Assembly: GCA_016779225.1 (NCBI GenBank)
Contig: JADHNZ010000019.1
Span: 1-52,354 of the forward strand
DNA: 52,354 bases
From: Planctomycetota bacterium
GTDB lineage: Bacteria > Planctomycetota > UBA1135 > GCA-002686595
Direction: 5' to 3'
Shown: piece after piece, positions 45,358 to 52,354 of the stretch
How positions within the stretch are numbered: position 1 is the stretch's first letter
Layout: every line of letters begins with the position of its first letter
Notes under the pieces: generated by a model
Databases searched by the model: none
What the model saw: the letters and a program-made list of their open reading frames with translations, nothing else
Told to the model about the DNA's origin: nothing
Made by a program: the position numbers and the translations under genes

Positions 45358-46014
45358 ATGCAGGTCAAGAGCTACAACGCCGGCAATGTCGGCACCGTCG
45401 AGTTCGACGAGGCGCCGTTCGGGGGCAAGGTCCTCTACCGGACCCTGAAGGACGCGGTGGTCATGTACCAGGCCAACCAGCGCCAGGGCACCGCCAGCAC
45501 CCGCGGCCGCTCCGAGGTCAAGGGCAGCAACAAGAAGCCCTACAAGCAGAAGCACACGGGCCGCGCGCGCGCGGGTGACCGCAAGTCGCCCATCTGGCGC
45601 GGTGGTGGAACCGTCTTCGGGCCCCGCCCCAAGGACTGGAGCTACCACATGCCCACGAAGGCCCGTCGCGTGGCGCTCCGCAGCGCCATCGCCGGCAAGC
45701 TGGCCGACGACGAGGTGGTGGTCGCCGACCTGGGCGGCTTCGACAGCCCCTCCTCCAAGGCCGCCCGCAAGGTCCTCACCGATCTGGGCTCGCCGCGCCG
45801 CGCGTGCGTCGTCATCGCGCAGGCCAACGAGGGCCTCTACAAGTCGTTCCGCAACTTCCCGGGCGTCAAGGTCCGCACCTCTGCCGACCTCTGCGCCTTC
45901 GATGTGGTCAACGGCGGTCTGATCATCGCTGAGGGCGCTGCCCTCGAGCAGCTGGCCGCCCGCGTGGGTGCCAGCGCCGCCCCGGCCGCCGCCGGACAAG
46001 GAGGAGACCAATGA
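45358..46014 (+). CDS. rplD: 50S ribosomal protein L4
   Basis: Protein of 218 residues. L4 lines the exit tunnel. The extended loop [27 protein letters not shown] is present in full, split by no insertion. The short tail after about residue 200 is Ala-rich ([14 protein letters not shown]). The stop overlaps the rplW start (ATGA at 46011-46014). Confidence 0.97.
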   Translation: MQVKSYNAGNVGTVEFDEAPFGGKVLYRTLKDAVVMYQANQRQGTASTRGRSEVKGSNKKPYKQKHTGRARAGDRKSPIWRGGGTVFGPRPKDWSYHMPTKARRVALRSAIAGKLADDEVVVADLGGFDSPSSKAARKVLTDLGSPRRACVVIAQANEGLYKSFRNFPGVKVRTSADLCAFDVVNGGLIIAEGAALEQLAARVGASAAPAAAGQGGDQ

Positions 46015-46301
46015 CCTCGATGGAGCGTTTCTATCAGCTCACCTGCCGTCCGATCCTGACGGAGAAGGGGAGCGATGACATGGGTAAGCGCAACGCCTAC
46101 CACTTCCGCGTCCCCACCGACGCCGGCAAGGTCGAGATCCGCCAGGCGGTGGAGAAGGTCTTCGGCGTGAAGGTCGCGGCCGTCAACACGAGCCTCGTCA
46201 AGGGCAAGGCCCGCCGCCGCGGTTGGGTCGCTGGCAAGCGCTCCGACTGGAAGAAGGCGATGGTCGTCCTTCAGTCCGATCAGACCCTGGACCTCTTCTA
46301 G
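46011..46301 (+). CDS. rplW: 50S ribosomal protein L23
   Basis: Protein of 96 residues, normal length. L23 sits at the tunnel exit and docks trigger factor and SRP. Blocks: [22 protein letters not shown] and [20 protein letters not shown] strong GGAGGAG site precedes the ATG at 46011; a second ATG at 46020 is possible but less well placed. Confidence 0.97.
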   Translation: MTSMERFYQLTCRPILTEKGSDDMGKRNAYHFRVPTDAGKVEIRQAVEKVFGVKVAAVNTSLVKGKARRRGWVAGKRSDWKKAMVVLQSDQTLDLF

Positions 46302-46332
46302 TCCCCGCGCCGCAAGCACCAGGAGCACCAAG

Positions 46333-47160
<828 letters not shown>

Positions 47161-47201
47161 CGCCGGACTCGACCAGAGGCACGAGCAGCTAGAGCACAAC
47201 C

Positions 47202-47486
47202 ATGGGACGCAGCATCAAGAAGGGACCCTACGTCGACCCCAGCGTGGCCAAGAAGGTCACGGCGCTGGACGAGGCGGGCAAGAAGGCCCCGATCACGACG
47301 TGGGCGCGCGCCTGCACCATCCTGCCCGAGTTCGTCGGACACATCTTCATGGTCCACGACGGGCGCAAGCACCAGAAGGTCCAGATCACCGAGGACATGG
47401 TCGGGCACAAGCTGGGCGAGTTCGCGCCCACCCGAACCTTCCGCGGCCACACCAACAAGAAGGAGGGCCTCAAGGCCGGCCGCTGA
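47202..47486 (+). CDS. rpsS: 30S ribosomal protein S19
   Basis: Protein of 94 residues, normal length. It is in the 30S head beside S13. Blocks: [43 protein letters not shown] and [15 protein letters not shown]. Confidence 0.98.
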   Translation: MGRSIKKGPYVDPSVAKKVTALDEAGKKAPITTWARACTILPEFVGHIFMVHDGRKHQKVQITEDMVGHKLGEFAPTRTFRGHTNKKEGLKAGR

Positions 47487-47508
47487 GCCGAGCCTGAGGT
47501 GAGCCAAG

Positions 47509-47877
47509 ATGACCGTCCAGGAAGGAGCCTTCGTCGCCAAGCACCGCTACGCGCGCATCACTGCGCGTAAGGCGCGCATCGTGGCCGACATGATCCGCGG
47601 TCGGGACTGCAACCAGGTCCTCGATCTCCTCGAGTTCTCGCCGCTGCGCGCGGCGGCGTTCTACCGCAAGGTGGTCGCCTCGGCCATGGCCAACGCGGCC
47701 CAGGACGAGGATGTGAACGTCAACCGCCTGTTCGTCGCTGAGGTGCGTGCGGACGACGGCCCGATGCTCCAGAACCGCCTTCGTTGGCGTCCCGGCCCGC
47801 AGGGCCGCGCCATGCCCTTCGCCAAGAAGACCAGCCACCTCACCGTGATCGTGAAGGAGCGGCCCGCCGAGGGCTGA
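47509..47877 (+). CDS. rplV: 50S ribosomal protein L22
   Basis: Protein of 122 residues. L22 reaches into the exit tunnel. The N-terminal helix block AKHRYARITARKARIVADMIRG and the beta-hairpin end RLRWRPGPQGRAMPFAKKTSHLTV are present; the latter forms the tunnel tip where macrolide-resistance changes occur in other species. No insertion or deletion is seen in it. Confidence 0.97.
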   Translation: MTVQEGAFVAKHRYARITARKARIVADMIRGRDCNQVLDLLEFSPLRAAAFYRKVVASAMANAAQDEDVNVNRLFVAEVRADDGPMLQNRLRWRPGPQGRAMPFAKKTSHLTVIVKERPAEG

Positions 47878-47889
47878 CCGGAGACCACC

Positions 47890-48615
47890 ATGGGACAGAA
47901 GATCCACCCCACCGGCTACCGTATCGGCGTCGTCGAGCCCTGGACCTCCCGCTGGCACGGCGGGAAGCACGACTTCGCGCGCCTGCTGCTCGAGGATCGC
48001 CAGATCCGCAAGCATGTCCTCAAGGAGTACGGCTCTGCCGGCATCCCGCGCATCGAGATCGAGCGCACCGGCGAGGCCGTCAATGTCGTGATCTTCACCG
48101 CGCGTCCCGGCGTGCTGGTGGGGCGCAAGGGCGTCAAGATCGACCAGCTCAAGGCCGAGCTCCAGGGCATCGTCAACATGACGGTCCACCTGACGATCCA
48201 CGAGATCAAGCGGCCCGAGCTCTCGGCCGGCCTCGTGGCCGAGAACGTCGCCGACCAGCTGCGCCGCCGGATGGCGTTCCGCCGCGCGGTCAAGAAGGCC
48301 GTGCAGATGACCATGCAGGCCGGCGCCCTGGGCGTGAAGGTCGAGATCAACGGCCGCCTGGGCGGCGCGGAGATGGCCCGCACCCTCACCGAGCGCGAGG
48401 GCCGCGTGCCCCTCTCCACCCTCCAGTCCAACGTCGAGTACGGCACCGCCGAGGCCCGCACCACCTACGGGATCATTGGCGTCAAGTGCTGGATCTATAA
48501 GGGCGACATCGACCGCGGGCAGATGGTCAACCACCGTGTGACCTCCGCCGCCGCCGGCCGTCCCGGCGCTGGTGGACCCCGCCGCCGCCGTCGCTCCGAC
48601 CGCGCCCCCCGCTGA
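47890..48615 (+). CDS. rpsC: 30S ribosomal protein S3
   Basis: Protein of 241 residues. S3 lines the mRNA entry and has helicase activity with S4/S5. The KH domain contains FTARPGVLVGRKGVKIDQLK (the GXXG loop as GRKG). The C-terminal domain has GRLGGAEMARTLTEREGRVPL. The tail is rich in Arg/Gly/Ala (GAGGPRRRRRSDRAPR). Confidence 0.98.
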   Translation: MGQKIHPTGYRIGVVEPWTSRWHGGKHDFARLLLEDRQIRKHVLKEYGSAGIPRIEIERTGEAVNVVIFTARPGVLVGRKGVKIDQLKAELQGIVNMTVHLTIHEIKRPELSAGLVAENVADQLRRRMAFRRAVKKAVQMTMQAGALGVKVEINGRLGGAEMARTLTEREGRVPLSTLQSNVEYGTAEARTTYGIIGVKCWIYKGDIDRGQMVNHRVTSAAAGRPGAGGPRRRRRSDRAPR

Positions 48616-48648
48616 CCCTGAACCAGACCGCAGAGCAGGAAGACCGTC

Positions 48649-49068
48649 ATGGCCTACATGCCCAAGAGAGTGAAGCACCGCAAGGTGCACCGCGGCCGCC
48701 TGAAGGGGTTCGCCACCCGCGGCAACCGCGTGGTCTTCGGTGAGTGGGGGCTCCAAGCCCTCGACGCCGGATGGATCACGGGTCGTCAGCTGGAGGCCAG
48801 CCGGATCGCGGCCAACCGCATCGTGCGGGGCGCCACCCGCATCTGGATCCGCGTCTTCCCCGACAAGCCCATCTCCTCCAAGCCGGCCGAGACCCGCATG
48901 GGTAAGGGCAAGGGCGATGTGGACTTCTGGGCCGCCGCCGTGCGCCCGGGCCAGGTCCTGTTCGAGCTCGGGAACATTCCCGAGGACAAGGCCAAGACCG
49001 CCTTCAAGCGCATCGCTCACAAGATGCCCATCAAGGTGCGCATGGTCCGCCGCATCCACACCGTCTGA
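48649..49068 (+). CDS. rplP: 50S ribosomal protein L16
   Basis: Protein of 139 residues, normal length. L16 helps place A-site tRNA. Blocks: [45 protein letters not shown] and [12 protein letters not shown]. The Arg 81-type residue hydroxylated in E. coli lies in the [10 protein letters not shown] region and is not conserved as Arg here (Lys/Gly run). Confidence 0.97.
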   Translation: MAYMPKRVKHRKVHRGRLKGFATRGNRVVFGEWGLQALDAGWITGRQLEASRIAANRIVRGATRIWIRVFPDKPISSKPAETRMGKGKGDVDFWAAAVRPGQVLFELGNIPEDKAKTAFKRIAHKMPIKVRMVRRIHTV

Positions 49069-49083
49069 GCGGAGCTGAACCCG

Positions 49084-49299
49084 ATGAAGATCGAAGAAGT
49101 GCGCAGCAAGAAGGACTCGGAGCTCGAGTTCGACCTCGCGAACCTCAACAAGGAGCTCCACGACCTCCGGTTCAAGTCCGCGACCGGCAATGTGCAGAGC
49201 CCCTCGCGGATCCGCACCGTGCGCCGCTCCGTGGCGCGTATCAAGACCATCCTCGCCGAGCGAGCCCAAGGCGTTCGAGGCCAGGAGCCCCAGCAATGA
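49084..49299 (+). CDS. rpmC: 50S ribosomal protein L29
   Basis: Protein of 71 residues, normal length. Helical hairpin with [24 protein letters not shown] and the conserved [21 protein letters not shown]. It overlaps rpsQ by four bases (ATGA at 49296-49299). Confidence 0.96.
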   Translation: MKIEEVRSKKDSELEFDLANLNKELHDLRFKSATGNVQSPSRIRTVRRSVARIKTILAERAQGVRGQEPQQ

Positions 49300-49577
49300 C
49301 CGAATCCCGCAACACCCGGCGCACCCTCCAGGGGGTCGTCTCGAGCAGCTCGGCTGCCAAGACGATCACCGTGCGCGTCGAGCGCCTGGTGCGCCACCCC
49401 AAGTACGGCAAGTACATCCGCACCCACACCAAGGTCCACGCCCACGACGAGAACGGCGAGGCTCAGGTGGGGGACACCGTTGAGGTGATGGCCTGCCGCC
49501 CCATGTCCAAGCTCAAGCGATGGCGCCTCGTTCGCGTCGTCACCCGTCCCGACCTCGCTGAGGAGATCGCGTCATGA
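49296..49577 (+). CDS. rpsQ: 30S ribosomal protein S17
   Basis: Protein of 93 residues. OB-fold with [31 protein letters not shown], split at normal positions, and [20 protein letters not shown]. It overlaps rpmC at its start and rplN at its end by four bases each. Confidence 0.97.
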   Translation: MTESRNTRRTLQGVVSSSSAAKTITVRVERLVRHPKYGKYIRTHTKVHAHDENGEAQVGDTVEVMACRPMSKLKRWRLVRVVTRPDLAEEIAS

Positions 49578-49942
49578 TCCAGATGCAGACTTACCTGGAC
49601 GTCGCCGACAACACCGGCGCAAAACAGGTCCAGTGCATCAAGGTGCTCGGCGGTACTCACCGCCGCTACGCCAGCCTGGGCGACATCATCGTCGCCTCCG
49701 TCAAGAAGGCCATCCCCGGCTCGGACGTTCGTCCCGGCACGGTGGTCAAGGGCGTGATCGTTCGCGTCAAGCAGAACACGCGCCGCTCCGACGGCTCCTA
49801 TGTCCGCTTCGATCGCAACGCCCTGGTCCTCGTGGACAACGAGGGCAACCCCAAGGGGACCCGCATCTTCGGGGCCGTGGCCCGCGAGCTGCGCGAGCGC
49901 AGCTTCATGAAGATCGTGTCGCTCGCCCAGGAGGTCATCTGA
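49574..49942 (+). CDS. rplN: 50S ribosomal protein L14
   Basis: Protein of 122 residues, normal length. L14 lies at the subunit interface and is the RsfS silencing-factor site. Blocks: [44 protein letters not shown] and [14 protein letters not shown]. Its stop shares one base with the rplX start (TGATG). Confidence 0.98.
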   Translation: MIQMQTYLDVADNTGAKQVQCIKVLGGTHRRYASLGDIIVASVKKAIPGSDVRPGTVVKGVIVRVKQNTRRSDGSYVRFDRNALVLVDNEGNPKGTRIFGAVARELRERSFMKIVSLAQEVI

Positions 49943-50202
49943 TGAAGATCAAGACTGGAGACAGCGTGCTGGTCATCGCCGGCAACGACAAGGGACGCAC
50001 GGGCGAGGTCATCGCCGTGGACCGTGGCAAGGGCCGCGTGACCGTTCAGGGCGTCAACATCCGCACCAAGCACAAGAAGCCGACCCAGCAGAGCCCCCAG
50101 GGCGAGCGCGTCGAGCAGGAGTGCCCCATCCATGCCAGCAATGTGATGCTGGTCGACCCCGCCACCGGTAAGGGCACGCGCAAGCGTCCCATCGCGGGCT
50201 AG
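49942..50202 (+). CDS. rplX: 50S ribosomal protein L24
   Basis: Protein of 86 residues, shorter than E. coli L24 (104). The KOW domain reads [23 protein letters not shown], then [18 protein letters not shown]. The ATG at 49942 overlaps the last base of the rplN stop. Confidence 0.97.
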   Translation: MKIKTGDSVLVIAGNDKGRTGEVIAVDRGKGRVTVQGVNIRTKHKKPTQQSPQGERVEQECPIHASNVMLVDPATGKGTRKRPIAG

Positions 50203-50213
50203 GAGCAGCAGCC

Positions 50214-50774
50214 ATGTCGCAGCGACTCAAGGACAAGTACGAGAACGAGATCAAGGGCGCCCTCAAGGAGCGCTTCGAGATCGGCAACGACCTGGCCGTG
50301 CCCCAGCTGGTCAAGATCGTCGTCAACATGGGCGTCAAGGGCGCCGTTGAGAACAAGGCCCGCGTCGACGCGGCCATGCGCAACCTGGCCCAGATCACGG
50401 GTCAGCAGCCCACGGTCCGCAAGGCCAAGAACTCCATCGCAGGCTTCAAGCTTCGCGAGGGCATGCCGATCGGCTGCGCAGTGACCCTGCGCGCGGACCG
50501 CATGTGGGAGTTCGCCGATCGCCTGATCTCCGTGGCCCTGCCGCGTATCCGCGACTTCCGCGGGGTCAAGAGCAAGCTCGATGGGCGAGGCAACTACACC
50601 CTGGGCCTCTCCGAGCAGTCGATCTTCCCGGAGATCCACTTCGACCAGATCGAGTTCCCCCAGGGGATGGATGTGACCTTCGTCACCACCGCCGCCAACG
50701 ACGAGCAGGGCTATGCGCTGCTCAAGTCGCTCGGCATGCCCTTCGCCGACCAGGAGGCCGGCGCCAGCGCCTGA
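50214..50774 (+). CDS. rplE: 50S ribosomal protein L5
   Basis: Protein of 186 residues, normal length. L5 binds 5S rRNA and contacts P-site tRNA. Blocks: [44 protein letters not shown], and [20 protein letters not shown]. Confidence 0.98.
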   Translation: MSQRLKDKYENEIKGALKERFEIGNDLAVPQLVKIVVNMGVKGAVENKARVDAAMRNLAQITGQQPTVRKAKNSIAGFKLREGMPIGCAVTLRADRMWEFADRLISVALPRIRDFRGVKSKLDGRGNYTLGLSEQSIFPEIHFDQIEFPQGMDVTFVTTAANDEQGYALLKSLGMPFADQEAGASA

Positions 50775-50808
50775 TCCGGCGCGGAACCACGAGCCCAATC
50801 GAATCGAG

Positions 50809-50994
50809 ATGGCCAAGACCTCACTGATCATCAAGAGCCAGCAGAAGCCCAAGTTCTCGTCTCGGGCCTACCGGCGCTGCAACTTCTGCGGCCGCTCCCG
50901 CTCTGTCTACCGCAAGTTCGGCATGTGCCGGATCTGTCTCCGCGAAGCTGCGCACAAGGGCGAGATCCCCGGCATGCGCAAGGCGTCCTGGTAA
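50809..50994 (+). CDS. rpsN: 30S ribosomal protein S14, zinc-binding (type Z)
   Basis: Protein of 61 residues. The short zinc form has Cys 24, 27, 40 and 43 (CNFC and CRIC), in contrast to the 101-residue zinc-free E. coli form. The end [11 protein letters not shown] is typical. L33 in this window is also the zinc form, so no zinc-sparing paralog is seen here. Confidence 0.97.
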   Translation: MAKTSLIIKSQQKPKFSSRAYRRCNFCGRSRSVYRKFGMCRICLREAAHKGEIPGMRKASW

Positions 50995-51010
50995 GAGGAG
51001 AAGCACCGCC

Positions 51011-51406
51011 ATGATGACCGACCCGATCGCAGACATGCTGACGCGGATTCGCAACGCGAACCGCAACAGCACCAAGACCGTCCAGATGCCCGCGTCCAAG
51101 ATGCGCGTGGGGATCGCCGAGGTGCTCCAGTCCGAGGGCTTCGTCGCGGGTTACCGCGTCGAGCCCGGGAAGCCCTGCAGCACCCTCATCGTCAACCTCA
51201 AGTACGGGGTTGATGGGGAGCAGGTGATCCGCGCCATCGACCGCGTCTCCAAGCCCGGCTGCCGCGTCTACAAGGGCGTGGCCGAGCTGAAGCCCGTCCT
51301 TCGGGGCCAGGGAATCCGTGTGATGTCGACCCCCAAGGGCGTCATCTCGGATCGCAAGGCCCGTGAGCTGAACGTCGGAGGCGAGGTCCTCGCCGAGGTG
51401 TACTGA
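51011..51406 (+). CDS. rpsH: 30S ribosomal protein S8
   Basis: Protein of 131 residues, normal length. S8 binds the central 16S domain and in E. coli represses the spc operon. Blocks: DPIADMLTRIRNANR and GIRVMSTPKGVISDRKARELNVGGEVLAEVY. Two ATGs in a row (51011 and 51014) could serve; AGGAG upstream favours the first. Confidence 0.98.
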   Translation: MMTDPIADMLTRIRNANRNSTKTVQMPASKMRVGIAEVLQSEGFVAGYRVEPGKPCSTLIVNLKYGVDGEQVIRAIDRVSKPGCRVYKGVAELKPVLRGQGIRVMSTPKGVISDRKARELNVGGEVLAEVY

Positions 51407-51409
51407 GCC

Positions 51410-51955
51410 ATGTCACGAGTCGGAAAGAACCCCGTCCCGATCCCCAGCGGCGTCACGGTCGATGTGAAGCCGCAGGAGGTCTCCGTGAAGGGCCCCAAGG
51501 GCAGCCTCAGCATCCCCGTTCGCAGCGAGGTCAAGGTCTCCGTGGACGGTGACCAGGTCGTCGTCGAGCGCTCGGGCTCCGGTGCGGATCGCCAGGCCCG
51601 CGCCCTGCACGGCACCACCCGCGCCCACATCGCCAACATGATCACCGGCGTCACGAGCGGCTTCGAGAAGAAGCTCGAGATCGTCGGTGTGGGTTGGAAC
51701 GCCAAGGCCCAGGGCAAGCGCCTCATCCTCAACATCGGCTTCTGCCACGAGGTGCCGGTCGACATGCCCGACGGCGTTGAGGTCGAGACCCCCGGTCCCA
51801 CCCAAATCGTGTTCCGCGGTGCGGACTGCCAGCAGGTCGGCCAGATCGCCGCTGTCGTCCGCAAGGTGCGTCCGCCGGAGCCCTACAAGGGCAAGGGCAT
51901 TCGCTACGCCGGAGAGTTCGTCCGCCGCAAGTCCGGCAAGAGCTTCGGATCCTGA
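51410..51955 (+). CDS. rplF: 50S ribosomal protein L6
   Basis: Protein of 181 residues, normal length. L6 lies near the sarcin-ricin loop. It starts [15 protein letters not shown]. Further blocks are [11 protein letters not shown], the [15 protein letters not shown]-type segment, and the C-terminal [25 protein letters not shown] region. Confidence 0.98.
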   Translation: MSRVGKNPVPIPSGVTVDVKPQEVSVKGPKGSLSIPVRSEVKVSVDGDQVVVERSGSGADRQARALHGTTRAHIANMITGVTSGFEKKLEIVGVGWNAKAQGKRLILNIGFCHEVPVDMPDGVEVETPGPTQIVFRGADCQQVGQIAAVVRKVRPPEPYKGKGIRYAGEFVRRKSGKSFGS

Positions 51956-51957
51956 TC

Positions 51958-52332
51958 ATGCTGAAGTCCCTTCAACTCGTGGGCAACACGCGCAAGAAGC
52001 GCCGCGCCCTGCACGTCCGGAACCGCCTGCGTCGCGAGTCCGGCTCGCCGCGCCTGTCGGTCCACCGGACCAGCAAGCACATCTCCGCTCAGGTGATCGA
52101 CGACAAGCAGGGGCGCACCCTCTGCGCCGTCTCCTCGACCGCCAAGGGCCTCGGCGAGGCCCTCGCCGGCAAGACCAAGTCCCAGCGCGCCTCCGTGATC
52201 GGAGCCGAGATCGCCCGCCTGGCCAAGGAGGCCGGGGTTGAGCAGGTCGTCTTCGATCGCGGCGCCTTCCCCTACCACGGTCGCGTCAAGGCGCTGGCCG
52301 AGGCCGCACGGGAGGGCGGGCTCAAGTTCTGA
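51958..52332 (+). CDS. rplR: 50S ribosomal protein L18
   Basis: Protein of 124 residues, normal length. L18 binds 5S rRNA with L5. Blocks: [33 protein letters not shown] and [26 protein letters not shown]. Confidence 0.98.
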   Translation: MLKSLQLVGNTRKKRRALHVRNRLRRESGSPRLSVHRTSKHISAQVIDDKQGRTLCAVSSTAKGLGEALAGKTKSQRASVIGAEIARLAKEAGVEQVVFDRGAFPYHGRVKALAEAAREGGLKF

Positions 52333-52334
52333 TC

Positions 52335-52354
52335 ATGAAGCACCGCATCGAATA
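52335..52354 (+). CDS. rpsE: start of the next gene, probably 30S ribosomal protein S5 (cut by the window edge)
   Basis: Only six codons and two bases are inside the window (MKHRIE). The ATG follows the rplR stop by two bases, the same tight spacing as the genes before it. rpsE follows rplR in the standard spc order; the call rests on that order alone. Confidence 0.5.

Overview
ORGANISM. The window is a GC-rich bacterial chromosome segment, densely coding, with no phage, transposon, plasmid or CRISPR signs. Lipoprotein lipoboxes and an Mla-type lipid-transport cassette point to a two-membrane cell. The fused SecDF, the MCE protein with GEGTLGRLL-type repeats and a divergent second-type EF-G fit Planctomycetota best. 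That placement is inference: there is no 16S rRNA gene here, and Myxococcota or related phyla are not excluded. LAYOUT 1-10 kb. A 17-bp tandem array precedes lexA (minus), which has an unusual 28-codon membrane-peptide frame and a palindrome-bearing promoter upstream. Then come nadB and hflX (plus), linked through a 21-codon frame by two 4-base stop/start overlaps; a LysM envelope protein (minus); and the minus-strand operon trmD-rplS-secDF. LAYOUT 10-26 kb. Housekeeping and envelope genes: ribE; mlaE-mlaF-mlaD (minus), preceded by a lipoprotein with about a dozen 19-residue Trp-Pro repeats; trpS; a three-gene unit of two lipoproteins and dtd; an HU-type protein and a family 2 glycosyltransferase; a metB/metC-type enzyme (minus); a mutS2 lacking its Smr domain; a response-regulator receiver protein; and aroC. 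Several gene ends carry short tandem arrays with different units (17, 37, 23 and 13 bp). LAYOUT 26-52 kb. The translation/transcription core is almost entirely on the plus strand. tRNA-Thr(UGT)-Tyr(GTA)-Gly(TCC)-Thr(GGT)-tuf has the same order as the E. coli tufB operon and runs on into rpmG-secE-nusG-rplKAJL-rpoBC. The str-like operon follows (rpsL-rpsG, a Tsr3-like gene, a divergent EF-G), then S10-spc from rpsJ to rplR in canonical order, with rpsE just starting at the right edge. REGULATION. Good sigma70-like promoters (TTGAC[CG], 16-17 bp, TANNNT) stand before trmD, the tRNA-tuf operon, rpsL and rpsJ. Several lower-expressed genes (LysM gene, mutS2, aroC, and less clearly nadB and mlaE) have a -10-like hexamer 6-8 bases before the start codon, suggesting leaderless transcripts. 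BEST LEADS. (1) A Tsr3-like (archaeal/eukaryotic type) rRNA-modification gene beside a degenerate EF-G in the str operon. (2) The Trp-Pro repeat lipoprotein next to Mla genes. (3) A possible SOS-linked small membrane peptide beside lexA. (4) Arg at S12 position 88, a known streptomycin-resistance residue. (5) Avoidance of ACGT at codon junctions, relaxed in tuf.
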